A stretch of DNA of 64,000 nucleotides from Sphingomonas suaedae. GTDB lineage: Bacteria > Pseudomonadota > Alphaproteobacteria > Sphingomonadales > Sphingomonadaceae. Made by a program: the position numbers and the translations under genes. Where the stretch lies: positions 4,090,001-4,154,000 of the forward strand of contig NZ_CP042239.1 in assembly GCF_007833215.1 (NCBI RefSeq), in the 5' to 3' direction. Shown here piece after piece: positions 16,238 to 24,998 of this stretch; within the stretch, counting starts at the first letter, position 1, and each line of letters begins with the position of its first letter. The notes under the pieces are model-generated. The model was not told the origin of the DNA and searched no databases. It worked only from the letters and a program-made list of their open reading frames with translations.

Positions 16238-16689
16238 CCGGCCGCATCGCAGGCATCGCCCGCCATGCCTTCTCCAAAGGCCCGATGGAGACGATCGACC
16301 ACGTCCGCGTAACGCTCGAAGGCGGCATCGCCGGCGACTTTCGCGGCGCGATGAAGGGCAAGCCGTACAAGCGCCAGGTCAGCCTGATGGAAGCAGGCGA
16401 CTGGGACGCCGCGATGGCCGAGATCGGCCATTCGATCCCGTGGGAACAGCGCCGCGCCAATTTGCTGGTCGAGGGGCTGGACCTGCCCCAGATCGTCGGC
16501 GCCCGGCTGCACATCGGCGCCGATGTCGTGCTCGAGGTGCGCGACGAAACCAATCCCTGCGAGCGGATGGAAGCGCTCGCCGAAGGACTCCGCGCCGCGC
16601 TGACGCCCGACTGGCGCGGCGGCGTGCTCACCATGGTCATCCGGCCCGGCGAGATCGCCGTGGGTGACCCAATCAGGATCGAACAATGA
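16234..16689 (+). CDS. MOSC domain protein (151 aa)
   Basis: MOSC domains handle sulfur or molybdenum cofactor, often binding the cofactor or a persulfide through one Cys. Here EVRDETNPCERMEAL contains the conserved Cys. RVTLEGGIAGDFRGAMKGK and a glycine-rich start are also typical. A stand-alone MOSC protein of this size has no assigned reaction. It lies between gap and pgk, overlapping the pgk ATG by 4 bases, so it is expressed with glycolysis genes; the reason is not clear. Confidence 0.85.
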   Translation: MTGRIAGIARHAFSKGPMETIDHVRVTLEGGIAGDFRGAMKGKPYKRQVSLMEAGDWDAAMAEIGHSIPWEQRRANLLVEGLDLPQIVGARLHIGADVVLEVRDETNPCERMEALAEGLRAALTPDWRGGVLTMVIRPGEIAVGDPIRIEQ

Positions 16690-17876
16690 CGCGAACTTTG
16701 AAGACCCTCGACGATATGGGCGACATCGCCGGCAAGCGCGTTCTGGTGCGCGAGGATCTGAACGTGCCGATGGCCGACGGCGCCGTCACCGACGACAACC
16801 GCTTCCGCGCCGCGGTACAGACTGTCGCCGAACTGGCCGACAGGGGCGCGATCGTCCTGATCCTCGCCCATTTCGGCCGTCCCAAGGTGCCGAGCCCCGA
16901 GCATTCGACCGCGCAGCTTGCCCGCCCGTTCAGCCAGGTCCTCGGTCGTGAGGTCCGCTATATCGACTGGGAGGGCGACACCGAGTCGGTGGCGACGCTC
17001 CAGCCCGGCGATATCGGCCTGCTCGAAAACACCCGCTTCTTCGGCGGTGAGGAAAAGAACGATCCCGCGACGATCGACCGCTTCGCCGCGCTCGGTGACC
17101 TCTATGTCAACGACGCCTTCTCCGCCGCGCACCGCGCCCATGCCTCGACCGAGGGACTGGCCCACCGTCTCCCTGCCTTTGCCGGACGCCAGATGGAGGC
17201 CGAACTCGACGCACTCGACAAGGCGCTGGGCAATCCCGACCATCCCGTCGCCGCAGTCGTCGGCGGGGCCAAGGTCTCTACCAAGCTCGATGTGCTCAAG
17301 GCGATGGTCGGCAAGGTCGATCACCTGATCATCGGCGGCGGCATGGCCAACACCTTTCTCGCCGCACGCGGCGTGAATGTCGGCAAGTCGCTGTGCGAGC
17401 ATGAGCTGACCGGCACTGCCGAGGAGATCTTCGAGGCCGCCGAAAAGGCGAACTGCACGATCCACCTGCCCTATGACGTGGTGGTGTCGAAGGAATTCGC
17501 CGCCAACCCGCTGTCCCTGCGCACCTGCAACGTCCATGAAGTCGCCGCCGACGAGATGATCCTCGACATCGGCCCGGCGGCGAGCGAGGCGCTGGCGGAC
17601 GTGCTCAAGAATTGCCGCACGCTTGTGTGGAACGGCCCGCTCGGCGCGTTCGAGACCAAGCCGTTCGACACCGCCACCATGGCGCTCGCCCATACCGTCG
17701 CGGCGCTGACCAAGGAAGGCTCGCTGGTCTCGGTCGCCGGCGGCGGGGACACCGTCGCCGCGCTCAACCAGGCCGGGGTATCGGGCGACATGACCTTCGT
17801 CTCGACCGCCGGTGGCGCGTTCCTCGAATGGATGGAGGGCAAGGAGCTGCCGGGCGTGGCCGCGCTCTCCGCCTGA
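16686..17876 (+). CDS. pgk: Phosphoglycerate kinase (396 aa)
   Basis: Transfers the acyl phosphate of 1,3-bisphosphoglycerate to ADP in glycolysis. Substrate-binding motifs KRVLVREDLNVPM and LAHFGRPK (Arg and His of the basic patch), the ATP-side AVVGGAKVSTKLDVL and the C-terminal GGGDTVAAL are present. Length is normal. It starts inside the MOSC stop (ATGA). The convergent TlpA-like gene begins its 3' end 5 bases later. Confidence 0.97.
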   Translation: MTRTLKTLDDMGDIAGKRVLVREDLNVPMADGAVTDDNRFRAAVQTVAELADRGAIVLILAHFGRPKVPSPEHSTAQLARPFSQVLGREVRYIDWEGDTESVATLQPGDIGLLENTRFFGGEEKNDPATIDRFAALGDLYVNDAFSAAHRAHASTEGLAHRLPAFAGRQMEAELDALDKALGNPDHPVAAVVGGAKVSTKLDVLKAMVGKVDHLIIGGGMANTFLAARGVNVGKSLCEHELTGTAEEIFEAAEKANCTIHLPYDVVVSKEFAANPLSLRTCNVHEVAADEMILDIGPAASEALADVLKNCRTLVWNGPLGAFETKPFDTATMALAHTVAALTKEGSLVSVAGGGDTVAALNQAGVSGDMTFVSTAGGAFLEWMEGKELPGVAALSA

Positions 17877-17880
17877 TCGG

Positions 17881-18396
17881 TCAGGAGGTCGGCGCGGGCT
17901 CGTTCAGCAGCGGAATGAGGATGCGGTTGAGATCGTCGAGGTCGAACGATCCGGCCTTGGCGTACCGAAGCCGGCCGGCGCGATCGATCACGAAATTGCT
18001 GGGAACGGCATTTTTGATCGGACCATAGGGCCCCTTGATCCGCCGCGCCGACTCGATCGTCATCACCGCGAAGACCGGCTTCAGCTTCCTGAGCGGGAGC
18101 GACGTCTCGGTCGTAACCGCAAAGACGCGCAGTCCGTTCTTTTTCTGCAGCCGGTAATAGGTGTCGAGCAACGGGAGTTCGCGTTTGCACGGAACGCACC
18201 AGGTCGCCCAGAAATTGATGACGACCACCTGGCCGCGCAGCCCGGAGAGATCGACCTTGGTACCGTCGATCAGAGTCAGTTCAAACGGTGGGGCGGGCTG
18301 ATCGACCACAGGCTCCTTCAATGGCGCAGCACTGATCGACAGCAAGGCGAGTGGAAGCCCCAATAGGCGAAGGATGATATCGCGTCTTATGGTCAT
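17881..18396 (-). CDS. TlpA-like thioredoxin-fold protein (171 aa)
   Basis: A periplasmic thiol-disulfide oxidoreductase of the TlpA/ResA type. An N-terminal hydrophobic segment (ILRLLGLPLALLSISAAPL) acts as signal or anchor. The AhpC/TSA-like thioredoxin fold has VVINFWATWCVPCKREL with the WCxxC active site, cis-Pro near NAVPSNFVID and the usual DGTKVDLSGLRG loop. Likely substrates are apocytochromes or other periplasmic thiols, which is inference. It points toward pgk, against the glycolytic operon. Confidence 0.87.
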   Translation of the reverse strand: MTIRRDIILRLLGLPLALLSISAAPLKEPVVDQPAPPFELTLIDGTKVDLSGLRGQVVVINFWATWCVPCKRELPLLDTYYRLQKKNGLRVFAVTTETSLPLRKLKPVFAVMTIESARRIKGPYGPIKNAVPSNFVIDRAGRLRYAKAGSFDLDDLNRILIPLLNEPAPTS

Positions 18397-18552
18397 ATGT
18401 CCCCCTGGTCCCGAGGTTCTTCCAATCTCCTGCCATCGTCAATCTTGGCCGCGTCGTTTTTTCGCCGGATTGGCCAGCGTTGTCAGGCTTTTCAGCGCCT
18501 TTCCGCACTGCAATAGGCCGCGCAACAAACTGTCGGAACAGGGATGTCAGCC

Positions 18553-19458
18553 ATGAACACCGCCGAGATGACCGCCAAGATCGCCGCCGGAAACGGCTTC
18601 ATCGCCGCACTCGACCAGTCCGGCGGTTCGACCCCCAAGGCGCTCGCTGGCTATGGTGTCTCGGACGATGCTTGGGCGACTGACGAGGAGATGTTCGGCC
18701 TCATCCACCAGATGCGCAGCCGCATCATCACCTCGCCCTGTTTCACCGGCGAAAAGGTGATCGGCGCGATCCTGTTCGAACGCACGATGGACGGACAAGT
18801 CGACGGCAAGCCAACGCCCCAGGCGCTGATCGAGCGCGGCGTCGTCCCGTTCATCAAGATCGACAAAGGGCTGGAGGACGAGGCGAGCGGCGTCCAGTTG
18901 ATGAAGCCGATGCCCGATCTCGACGCGCTGCTGACCAGGGCGAAGGCGCTGGGCGTCTTCGGCACCAAGGAACGTTCGGTCGTTAATCTCGCCAACCGCG
19001 ACGGCATCGCCGCTGTGGTGAAGCAGCAGTTCGAGGTGGGGGTTCAGGTGCTCAGTCACGGCATGATGCCGATCATCGAGCCCGAGGTGAACATCAAGTC
19101 GCCCGAACGCGCCGAGGCCGATGCGATCCTGCGCGACGAGATCCTCAAGGCGCTCGATGAACTGCCCGAGGGGCAGCAGGTCATGCTCAAGCTGTCAATC
19201 CCCGCGACTCCGGGCCTGTTTGATCCGCTCGTCGACCACCCGAAGGTGCTGCGCGTCGTCGCGCTCTCCGGCGGCTACAAGCGTCCCGAGGCTTGCGCGG
19301 AGCTTGCGAAGAACCGCGGCATGATCGCGAGCTTCAGCCGCGCCCTGCTCGAAGATCTGCGCCACGGCATGAGCGACGCCGAATTCGATGCTTCGCTTGC
19401 CCGGGCGATCGACGACATTCACTGCGCCTCGACCGACAAGGTCGCCGTTACGGCCTGA
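18553..19458 (+). CDS. Fructose-bisphosphate aldolase, class I (301 aa)
   Basis: Splits fructose-1,6-bisphosphate into two triose phosphates through a lysine Schiff base. The N-terminal GFIAALDQSGGSTPKAL, FIKIDKGLEDEA and VMLKLSIPATPG, with the probable Schiff-base Lys in MLKLS, mark the bacterial class I family, and no class II zinc histidines are seen. I use the ATG at 18553, which has AGGGA at a good distance; the ATG at 18544 is an alternative. It completes the glycolytic cluster with gap and pgk. Confidence 0.9.
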   Translation: MNTAEMTAKIAAGNGFIAALDQSGGSTPKALAGYGVSDDAWATDEEMFGLIHQMRSRIITSPCFTGEKVIGAILFERTMDGQVDGKPTPQALIERGVVPFIKIDKGLEDEASGVQLMKPMPDLDALLTRAKALGVFGTKERSVVNLANRDGIAAVVKQQFEVGVQVLSHGMMPIIEPEVNIKSPERAEADAILRDEILKALDELPEGQQVMLKLSIPATPGLFDPLVDHPKVLRVVALSGGYKRPEACAELAKNRGMIASFSRALLEDLRHGMSDAEFDASLARAIDDIHCASTDKVAVTA

Positions 19459-19524
19459 GATTTCGCTCGACCTTCGACAGCATACGCAACAGGGTATCGC
19501 GTGAATTGACGAGTCGGGGATCTC

Positions 19525-20574
19525 GTGCTGAAGAAGTTGATCCTAGGGCTGTGCCTGCTGGCGCTGCCCCTGTCGGCGGCGGCTGCAGATCGCGGCGACG
19601 AGAAGAGCGTCGCACCTGAAGGTGGCGGGGGCGAGGCCGAGGCTACTCATGCCGAGCTGATCGCCTATGGCAAATGGCTGCTCGAACTCGACGGCGCGAT
19701 CGAACCCGCGCTGAGAGCGCTGCGGGAGTTGGGACCGGCTTGGCAGACGGCGGTGGCGCGACCTACGCCAGCCGCAGCCGAGGCGCAATTCCTCCCGTTT
19801 TTGGACGACGCCGAGCGGGCGGTTGCGGCAGCGAAGGTACGACTGACGGCGATGCCGGAGTTTCGATTCGAACGGATCGAACTCGACGCGGAGGCTCAAC
19901 CGGCGCGGGTCCACGCCGAAATGGTCCGGATGCTCGATCAAGTCACGGAACTCGTGACAAGTTTCCGACCGCTTATCCGCGCGATCGGCAGCAAGGATCC
20001 CGAGGCCGGAGACGCGGCAGTCATGAAGATGCTCGGTTCGGCGCGCACCCTGTTTCGAGCGCAGGCGGCGATGACCGGCGCCTTCGTCGCGACGATGGAA
20101 GCGGGTGACCCAGCGCGCCATTCGCTGATGTTCGACCAGATTTTCTATCGATCGGGGATGCGGTTGTTCACGACGACCGAGCGCATGGTGCGCGGGCAGC
20201 CCGACGCCACGCTTGCGACCGATCTCGCTAAACTGGCCGAGGAGATGGATGGTGTGATCGATCGCGGCCTTGCATCGGTGGATGCGAGTCAGGCCGCGGC
20301 GATGACGCTGCGGAGCGAATTGGGCGCGGATGCCGAAGGCGTGAGCGCGCGGGCGATGCTCGACAAATCGGTAGCGATGGAGAGCCTGTATCGCGAATCC
20401 TTTGCCATCGCGCGCAGCTATGCGGGCGCAATGCGGGCCACGTCGAAGCGGCTGACCGGTGGAGCGGTAACGCTGCCCCAACTCCAGCCGCTGATCAATC
20501 AGTTGCGCGATACGCGCATCCGGCTCGACGCGGTGGCGACCCGACAGGCGGAGATACTGGCGGGGATGCGCTGA
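19525..20574 (+). CDS. Hypothetical secreted helical protein (349 aa)
   Basis: I do not recognise this protein. A short signal peptide (KKLILGLCLLALPLSAAAA) precedes an acidic, helix-rich body with no Cys-rich or enzyme motif. It has long amphipathic helices with patterns such as IRAIGSKDPEAGDAAVMKML and LINQLRDTRIRLD. It may be a periplasmic binding or scaffold protein, but nothing proves that. The GTG start is the first in frame with the signal peptide. It lies between fba and thiE. Confidence 0.7.
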   Translation: MLKKLILGLCLLALPLSAAAADRGDEKSVAPEGGGGEAEATHAELIAYGKWLLELDGAIEPALRALRELGPAWQTAVARPTPAAAEAQFLPFLDDAERAVAAAKVRLTAMPEFRFERIELDAEAQPARVHAEMVRMLDQVTELVTSFRPLIRAIGSKDPEAGDAAVMKMLGSARTLFRAQAAMTGAFVATMEAGDPARHSLMFDQIFYRSGMRLFTTTERMVRGQPDATLATDLAKLAEEMDGVIDRGLASVDASQAAAMTLRSELGADAEGVSARAMLDKSVAMESLYRESFAIARSYAGAMRATSKRLTGGAVTLPQLQPLINQLRDTRIRLDAVATRQAEILAGMR

Positions 20575-20627
20575 GGTCGCGCACGCAGAAGCTTCCCGTT
20601 CGCCGCGAGCCGTCCTATCAGCGCGGC

Positions 20628-21314
20628 ATGGATGAAGAGGACCTGCCCCCGCTCGGCCCCGAATTCGCCGCGCAGTTCAAGCGCGACGACAAGCGGCCGC
20701 CCTGCCAACTGTATCTGATCTCGCCGCTCGCGATGGGAGGCGATTTTCCTGACCGGCTGGCCCGCGCCCTTGATGCAGGACCAGTCGCCGCCTTCCAGTT
20801 CCGGGTCAAGGACGTCGACCAGCATGAAGCGGCCCGGCTCGCCGAGCCGCTTCAGCGCATTTGTGCCGACCGCGAGGTGGCGTTCATCGTCAACGACAGC
20901 ATCAGCCTCGCCAAACGGCTGGGCGCCGATGGCGTGCATCTGGGGCAGGGCGATGGTGATCCCCGCGAAGCCCGCGCTGTGCTTGGCCCCGCAGCGCAGA
21001 TCGGCGTCACCTGTCACGACAGCCGCCATCTTGCGATGGAAGCGGGTGAGGCGGGCGCAGATTATGTCGCGTTCGGCGCCTTTTTCCCGACCGCGACCAA
21101 GGAAACGCATCACCTTCCCGACCCGGCGATCCTGTCATGGTGGACGACGGTGTTCGAAATCCCCTGTGTCGCGATCGGCGGGATCACCCCGGCCAATGCT
21201 GCCGAACTGGTCGCCGCGGGCGCGGATTTCCTGGCGATAAGCGGCAGCATCTGGTCCGATGACGAGGCCGAAGCGGTGCGACGGTTTCACGGCGTCCTGG
21301 CCAGGAGCGGGTAG
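20628..21314 (+). CDS. thiE: Thiamine phosphate synthase (228 aa)
   Basis: Couples the HMP pyrophosphate and thiazole phosphate moieties to thiamine phosphate. The TIM-barrel motifs AAFQFRVKDVDQHEAARLAE, FIVNDSISLAKRLGADGVHLGQ and AIGGITPANAAELVAAGADF are typical, and VNDS matches the pyrophosphate-binding Asn-Asp. There is no TPP riboswitch in the 53-base gap upstream. Length is normal. Confidence 0.9.
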   Translation: MDEEDLPPLGPEFAAQFKRDDKRPPCQLYLISPLAMGGDFPDRLARALDAGPVAAFQFRVKDVDQHEAARLAEPLQRICADREVAFIVNDSISLAKRLGADGVHLGQGDGDPREARAVLGPAAQIGVTCHDSRHLAMEAGEAGADYVAFGAFFPTATKETHHLPDPAILSWWTTVFEIPCVAIGGITPANAAELVAAGADFLAISGSIWSDDEAEAVRRFHGVLARSG

Positions 21315-21324
21315 GGATCGGGCG

Positions 21325-21744
21325 GTGCTGGATCGGCTATTCACGATCGTGGCAGGACGCATCTCCGCTTTTGTCGGGCAACCGGTGGCATTCGTGCTCG
21401 CGTTCGCCGCCATTCTGATCTGGGGCGTCACGGGTCCGCTGTTCGGTTATTCCGACACCTGGCAACTGGTGGTGAATACCTCGACCACCATTGTGACCTT
21501 CCTGATGGTTTTCCTGATCCAGAATTCGCAGAATCGCGATGCCGCAGCAATGCAGGCTAAACTGGACGAACTAATCCGGGCCGTCGCCGAGGCGCGCAAC
21601 GAATTCATTGGGATCGAGCATCGCAGCGATACGGAGATCGAGAAAATCCGCCACGCGATCGAGGAGGAATGCGGCGAGGATGGGGTTCCGATCACCGCGG
21701 ACCACCCTGCTGCGACGGTGACACGGTTGCGCGATCGGTATTGA
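21325..21744 (+). CDS. Low-affinity iron permease family protein (139 aa)
   Basis: A two-helix membrane protein of the Fet4-like low-affinity iron permease family. GQPVAFVLAFAAILIWGVTG and IVTFLMVFLIQNSQNRDAAAMQAKLDEL, followed by an acidic cytoplasmic tail, are characteristic. Iron transport by bacterial members is not proven. I chose the GTG at 21325, since the frame upstream to 21259 belongs to the thiE region. The next gene starts 59 bases after its stop. Confidence 0.8.
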   Translation: MLDRLFTIVAGRISAFVGQPVAFVLAFAAILIWGVTGPLFGYSDTWQLVVNTSTTIVTFLMVFLIQNSQNRDAAAMQAKLDELIRAVAEARNEFIGIEHRSDTEIEKIRHAIEEECGEDGVPITADHPAATVTRLRDRY

Positions 21745-21803
21745 CCGCGCAACCCGTGAGCGCATTGGCTCGTTGTCCCTCTGTACCAAAGCGGAGAGTG
21801 CGT

Positions 21804-22832
21804 GTGCGTGGCAGTGTGGTGGGTTGGGTTGGAGCAGCGATACTGGCCGCGGGAATGATCGCGCCGGGGCAGGCGCAGGCGCCCGATTCGCAGAAGGAGG
21901 GGGCAAAGCAACCGGCGCTCAGCAACGACATTCTCCATGTTCAGGTCATCCTGGACCATCTTGGCTTTCCCCCCGGGCCGCTGGACGGACGCGAAGGTGC
22001 CGGACTCACCTCCGCTCTGAAAGGATTTCAGCTTTCGCGGGGCCTTCCCGTCACCGGCAAGGTCGATACGCGGACGTTGCAGGCGTTGCATCCGCATCGC
22101 GCGATCCGCCCGACCCGCACGCTGCGTCTCACCGCCGACGCGCTGTCCGGACCGTTTGTCCGGCCCTGGCCCAAGGATGTGCAGGCTCAGGCGAAGCTCA
22201 AGACCATGGGATATCGCAGCGCGCTGGAGAAGCTGGCGGAGATGTTCCACACTACGCCCGAAGTGCTGATCGAACTGAACAGCCCCGACACGCGGTTGGC
22301 ACCAGGCGTCCCGGTAGAATTCCCCAATGCGCTGCCCGCATCGCGCGCTTATCCCGCCGATCTGAAGCCTGAATGGCGCAAGACGCTGACCGATCTGAAC
22401 GTCAACGCGGTGCAGCCCAAGGCGAACCGGGTGGTGGTCGACAAGTCGGACAAGGTGCTGCGCGTGTTCGGGCAGGACGGAAAACTGGCCGCCCAGTTCA
22501 ACGTCACGGTAGGAAGCAAGCGCGATCCCCTGCCGATCGGCGGGTGGAAGGTGAATGGCGTCGCGACCAATCCCGAATTTCATTACAATCCCAAGCTATT
22601 CTGGGACGTCAGCGACAGGAAGCCCGATGCGCTGCTTCCCCCTGGCCCCAACAGCCCGGTCGGGGTGGTCTGGATCGACCTCAGCAAGGAACATTATGGC
22701 ATCCATGGCACGCCGGAGCCGCAGAATATCGGTCGGAGCGAAAGTCATGGCTGTGTCCGCCTGACCAACTGGGATGCGGCCCGGCTGGCGCTGATGGTGG
22801 CGCCGGGAACGCCGGTGATCTTTCAGGAATGA
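21804..22832 (+). CDS. L,D-transpeptidase with peptidoglycan-binding domain (342 aa)
   Basis: A cell-wall enzyme forming 3-3 crosslinks or attaching proteins to peptidoglycan in the periplasm. An N-terminal hydrophobic segment (GWVGAAILAAGMIAPGQAQA) is the signal peptide. A PG_binding_1 fold follows (VILDHLGFPPGPLDGREG, then FQLSRGLPVTGKVD), and the C-terminal YkuD domain has HGTPEPQNIGRSESHGCVRL with the catalytic Cys of SHGCVRL. The start is uncertain between GTG 21804 and GTG 21798; GGAGA at 21793 favours 21804. It overlaps the M23 gene by 4 bases. Confidence 0.88.
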   Translation: MRGSVVGWVGAAILAAGMIAPGQAQAPDSQKEGAKQPALSNDILHVQVILDHLGFPPGPLDGREGAGLTSALKGFQLSRGLPVTGKVDTRTLQALHPHRAIRPTRTLRLTADALSGPFVRPWPKDVQAQAKLKTMGYRSALEKLAEMFHTTPEVLIELNSPDTRLAPGVPVEFPNALPASRAYPADLKPEWRKTLTDLNVNAVQPKANRVVVDKSDKVLRVFGQDGKLAAQFNVTVGSKRDPLPIGGWKVNGVATNPEFHYNPKLFWDVSDRKPDALLPPGPNSPVGVVWIDLSKEHYGIHGTPEPQNIGRSESHGCVRLTNWDAARLALMVAPGTPVIFQE

Positions 22833-23437
22833 ACACGCTGCGAATCGCGCTGTGGACATTGGCGGGCTGCGCGGTCGCGGCGCTTGCCTTTCTCCTCGCG
22901 ACGATCCGGGTGGTTGAGCCGAACACCGCCGCCGCCCAGCCGACCCTGAAACCCCCTCCTGTCGCGACCCCCGTGGCCACGGCCTCCGCTGCGCGGTTGA
23001 TCGTGCCCGTAGCCGGGGTGGATCGCGGGGCACTACGTCGCAACTGGGGCGAGCCACGCGGAGGCGGAATGCGCACCCATCAGGGATTGGACATCATCGC
23101 CCCCGCCAACGCACCGGTGATCGCCGCAGCAGACGGCCGGGTCGAGAAGCTGTTCTATTCGCACGGTGGGGGCGGGATCACCCTCTATCAGCGCTCGGTC
23201 GATGGGGCGTGGATCTATTATTACGCGCATCTCGCGGGCTATGCGCCGGGCATCGCCGAGGGGCGGGATCTCCGCGCGGGCGACTCGCTTGGCTATGTCG
23301 GCGACACCGGCAATGCCGGGCCGGGGAATTATCACCTGCATTTCGGGGTCGCGCGGATGTCGTCCGGCGAGCGCTGGCATCAGGGTACTCCGGTCGACCC
23401 GTATCCGCTGCTTGCCGGATCGCGCGCAGCCCGCTAA
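22829..23437 (+). CDS. M23 family metallopeptidase (202 aa)
   Basis: A periplasmic or membrane-anchored endopeptidase or LytM-like protein acting on peptidoglycan. An N-terminal helix (ALWTLAGCAVAALAFLLAT) anchors it. The M23 domain shows RTHQGLDIIAPANAPVIAA with the first zinc His and Asp, and NYHLHFGV with the HxH motif. These are intact, so it may be active. It overlaps the L,D-transpeptidase gene (ATGA), which suggests the two remodel the wall together. Confidence 0.9.
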   Translation: MNTLRIALWTLAGCAVAALAFLLATIRVVEPNTAAAQPTLKPPPVATPVATASAARLIVPVAGVDRGALRRNWGEPRGGGMRTHQGLDIIAPANAPVIAAADGRVEKLFYSHGGGGITLYQRSVDGAWIYYYAHLAGYAPGIAEGRDLRAGDSLGYVGDTGNAGPGNYHLHFGVARMSSGERWHQGTPVDPYPLLAGSRAAR

Positions 23438-23478
23438 GGGCGCCGCCTGTTCTTTCTCAGCACTGATAGGCGATCCCC

Positions 23479-24042
23479 ATGAAGATCAGCGGCGTGGACA
23501 TCCGTCCCGGCAACATCATCGAATATGAAGGCGGCATCTGGCGCGCGGTGAAAATCCAGCACACCCAGCCGGGCAAGGGCGGCGCCTATATGCAGGTCGA
23601 GATGAAGAACCTGCGCGACGGCCGCAAGAACAACGTCCGCTTCCGCTCTGCCGAGACGGTCGAGCGCATTCGTCTCGATACCAAGGATTTCCAGTTTCTC
23701 TATCCCGAGGGCGACATGCTCGTCTTCATGGACAAGGAAACCTATGATCAGACCACGCTCCCCCGCGATCTGCTGGGCGACGCCGCCGCGTTCCTCCAAG
23801 ACGGCATGGATGTGGTGATGGAGCTGTATGACGAGGAAGCGATCAGCGTCCAGCTGCCCGACACGATCGAAGCGACGATTGTCGAGGCCGACGCAGTGGT
23901 GAAGGGGCAGACCGCCTCGTCCAGCTACAAGCCCGCGATCCTCGACAATGGCGTGCGCATCATGGTTCCGCCACATATCGGCGCGGGCACCCGCATCGTC
24001 GTCGATGTGTACGAGCAGACCTACGTCAAGCGCGCAGATTGA
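23479..24042 (+). CDS. efp: Translation elongation factor P (187 aa)
   Basis: EF-P relieves ribosome stalling at proline stretches. The three OB-like domains are seen: [20 protein letters not shown] with the modified-Lys loop [17 protein letters not shown] (Lys in PGKGG), then TFVYLYPEG-type [15 protein letters not shown], then [16 protein letters not shown]. The Lys is the site modified by EpmA-type enzymes in other bacteria; no such gene is in this window. Length is typical. Confidence 0.96.
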   Translation: MKISGVDIRPGNIIEYEGGIWRAVKIQHTQPGKGGAYMQVEMKNLRDGRKNNVRFRSAETVERIRLDTKDFQFLYPEGDMLVFMDKETYDQTTLPRDLLGDAAAFLQDGMDVVMELYDEEAISVQLPDTIEATIVEADAVVKGQTASSSYKPAILDNGVRIMVPPHIGAGTRIVVDVYEQTYVKRAD

Positions 24043-24044
24043 TG

Positions 24045-24155
24045 CTCTCCCTCTCCCCGCTTGCGGGGAGAGGGTCGGGGAGAGGGGGCTGAAAAACTGG
24101 CCCCGCCTTCGTGATTGCCCCTCTCCCAACCCTCTCCCCGGAGGGGAGAGGGCTA
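24045..24155. repeat. CT-rich palindromic element after efp
   Basis: Two hairpins with nearly the same stem, CCCTCTCCCC: the left at 24049-24074 (12-bp arms, 2-base loop) and the right at 24130-24152 (10-bp arms, 3-base loop). The same sequence style is well known as a dispersed intergenic repeat in proteobacteria. Here it follows efp by a few bases and precedes the inositol monophosphatase gene. Confidence 0.7.
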
Positions 24156-24166
24156 GAAAGAAAAAT

Positions 24167-24982
24167 ATGGTTTCCCATTCCGGCCTCATCACCGTCATCG
24201 AGCGTGCCGCGCGCAAGGCGGGGCCGCGGCTGCGGCGCGATTTCAACGAGGTCCAGCAGCTGCAGGTCAGCCGCAAGGGGCCGGCCGACTTCGTGTCGAT
24301 GGCCGACAAGCGCGCCGAGGACACGCTGATCGAGGAACTGCGCAAGGCGCGGCCCGATTGGGGGTTCCTGGTCGAGGAGCGCGGGCAGATTGCGGGCGAT
24401 CCGGACAAGCCGCGCTGGATCATCGATCCGCTCGACGGCACCACCAACTTCCTTCACGGCATTCCGCATTTCTGCATGTCGATCGCCGTCGAGGACCCGC
24501 ACGGCAGCCAGGGCAAGCCCGAGATCACCCATGGCTATGTCTATCAGCCGCTGACCGATGAGAGCTTCTGGGCCGAAAAGGGCCGCGGCGCCTGGGTACA
24601 GGACCAGCGGCTGCGCGTCTCTTCGCGCCGCGACCTCGCCGATGCGCTGATCGCAACCGGCATCCCGTTTCTTGGCCATGGAAATTTCGCGGAATGGAGC
24701 CGCATCTTCGGCGCGATCGCGCCCGAAGTTGTCGGCATCCGTCGCTTCGGATCGGCTGCGCTCGACCTCGCCTGGGTGGCGGCGGGGCGCTATGACGGCT
24801 TCTGGGAAAGCGGTCTCAAGCCGTGGGATACCGCGGCGGGCATCCTGCTGGTCAAGGAATCGGGCGGCTTCGTCACCGATTTCCGCGGCACCGACAATGC
24901 GCAGGCCAAGGGCGAGATCCTCGCCGCGAACGACGGGCTGCATTCGAAGCTGCACAAGCTGCTTGCGAGTTCGCTGCGCTAG
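24167..24982 (+). CDS. Inositol monophosphatase family protein (271 aa)
   Basis: A lithium-sensitive, Mg-dependent sugar phosphatase of the SuhB family. The metal site motifs are present: LVEERGQ (Glu), WIIDPLDGTTNFLHGIPHF and the C-terminal WDTAAGILLVKESGG. True substrates (inositol-1-phosphate, FBP or other) cannot be told apart. The ATG at 24167 follows the repeat; the in-frame extension upstream runs through the repeat and is not coding. Length is normal for the family. Confidence 0.9.
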   Translation: MVSHSGLITVIERAARKAGPRLRRDFNEVQQLQVSRKGPADFVSMADKRAEDTLIEELRKARPDWGFLVEERGQIAGDPDKPRWIIDPLDGTTNFLHGIPHFCMSIAVEDPHGSQGKPEITHGYVYQPLTDESFWAEKGRGAWVQDQRLRVSSRRDLADALIATGIPFLGHGNFAEWSRIFGAIAPEVVGIRRFGSAALDLAWVAAGRYDGFWESGLKPWDTAAGILLVKESGGFVTDFRGTDNAQAKGEILAANDGLHSKLHKLLASSLR

Positions 24983-24998
24983 TCCCGTAGCGCCGACG

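Noticed and set aside
20575..20627. TPP riboswitch before thiE
   Set aside because: Only 53 bases are free and no THI-box sequence (CUGAGA) is present.
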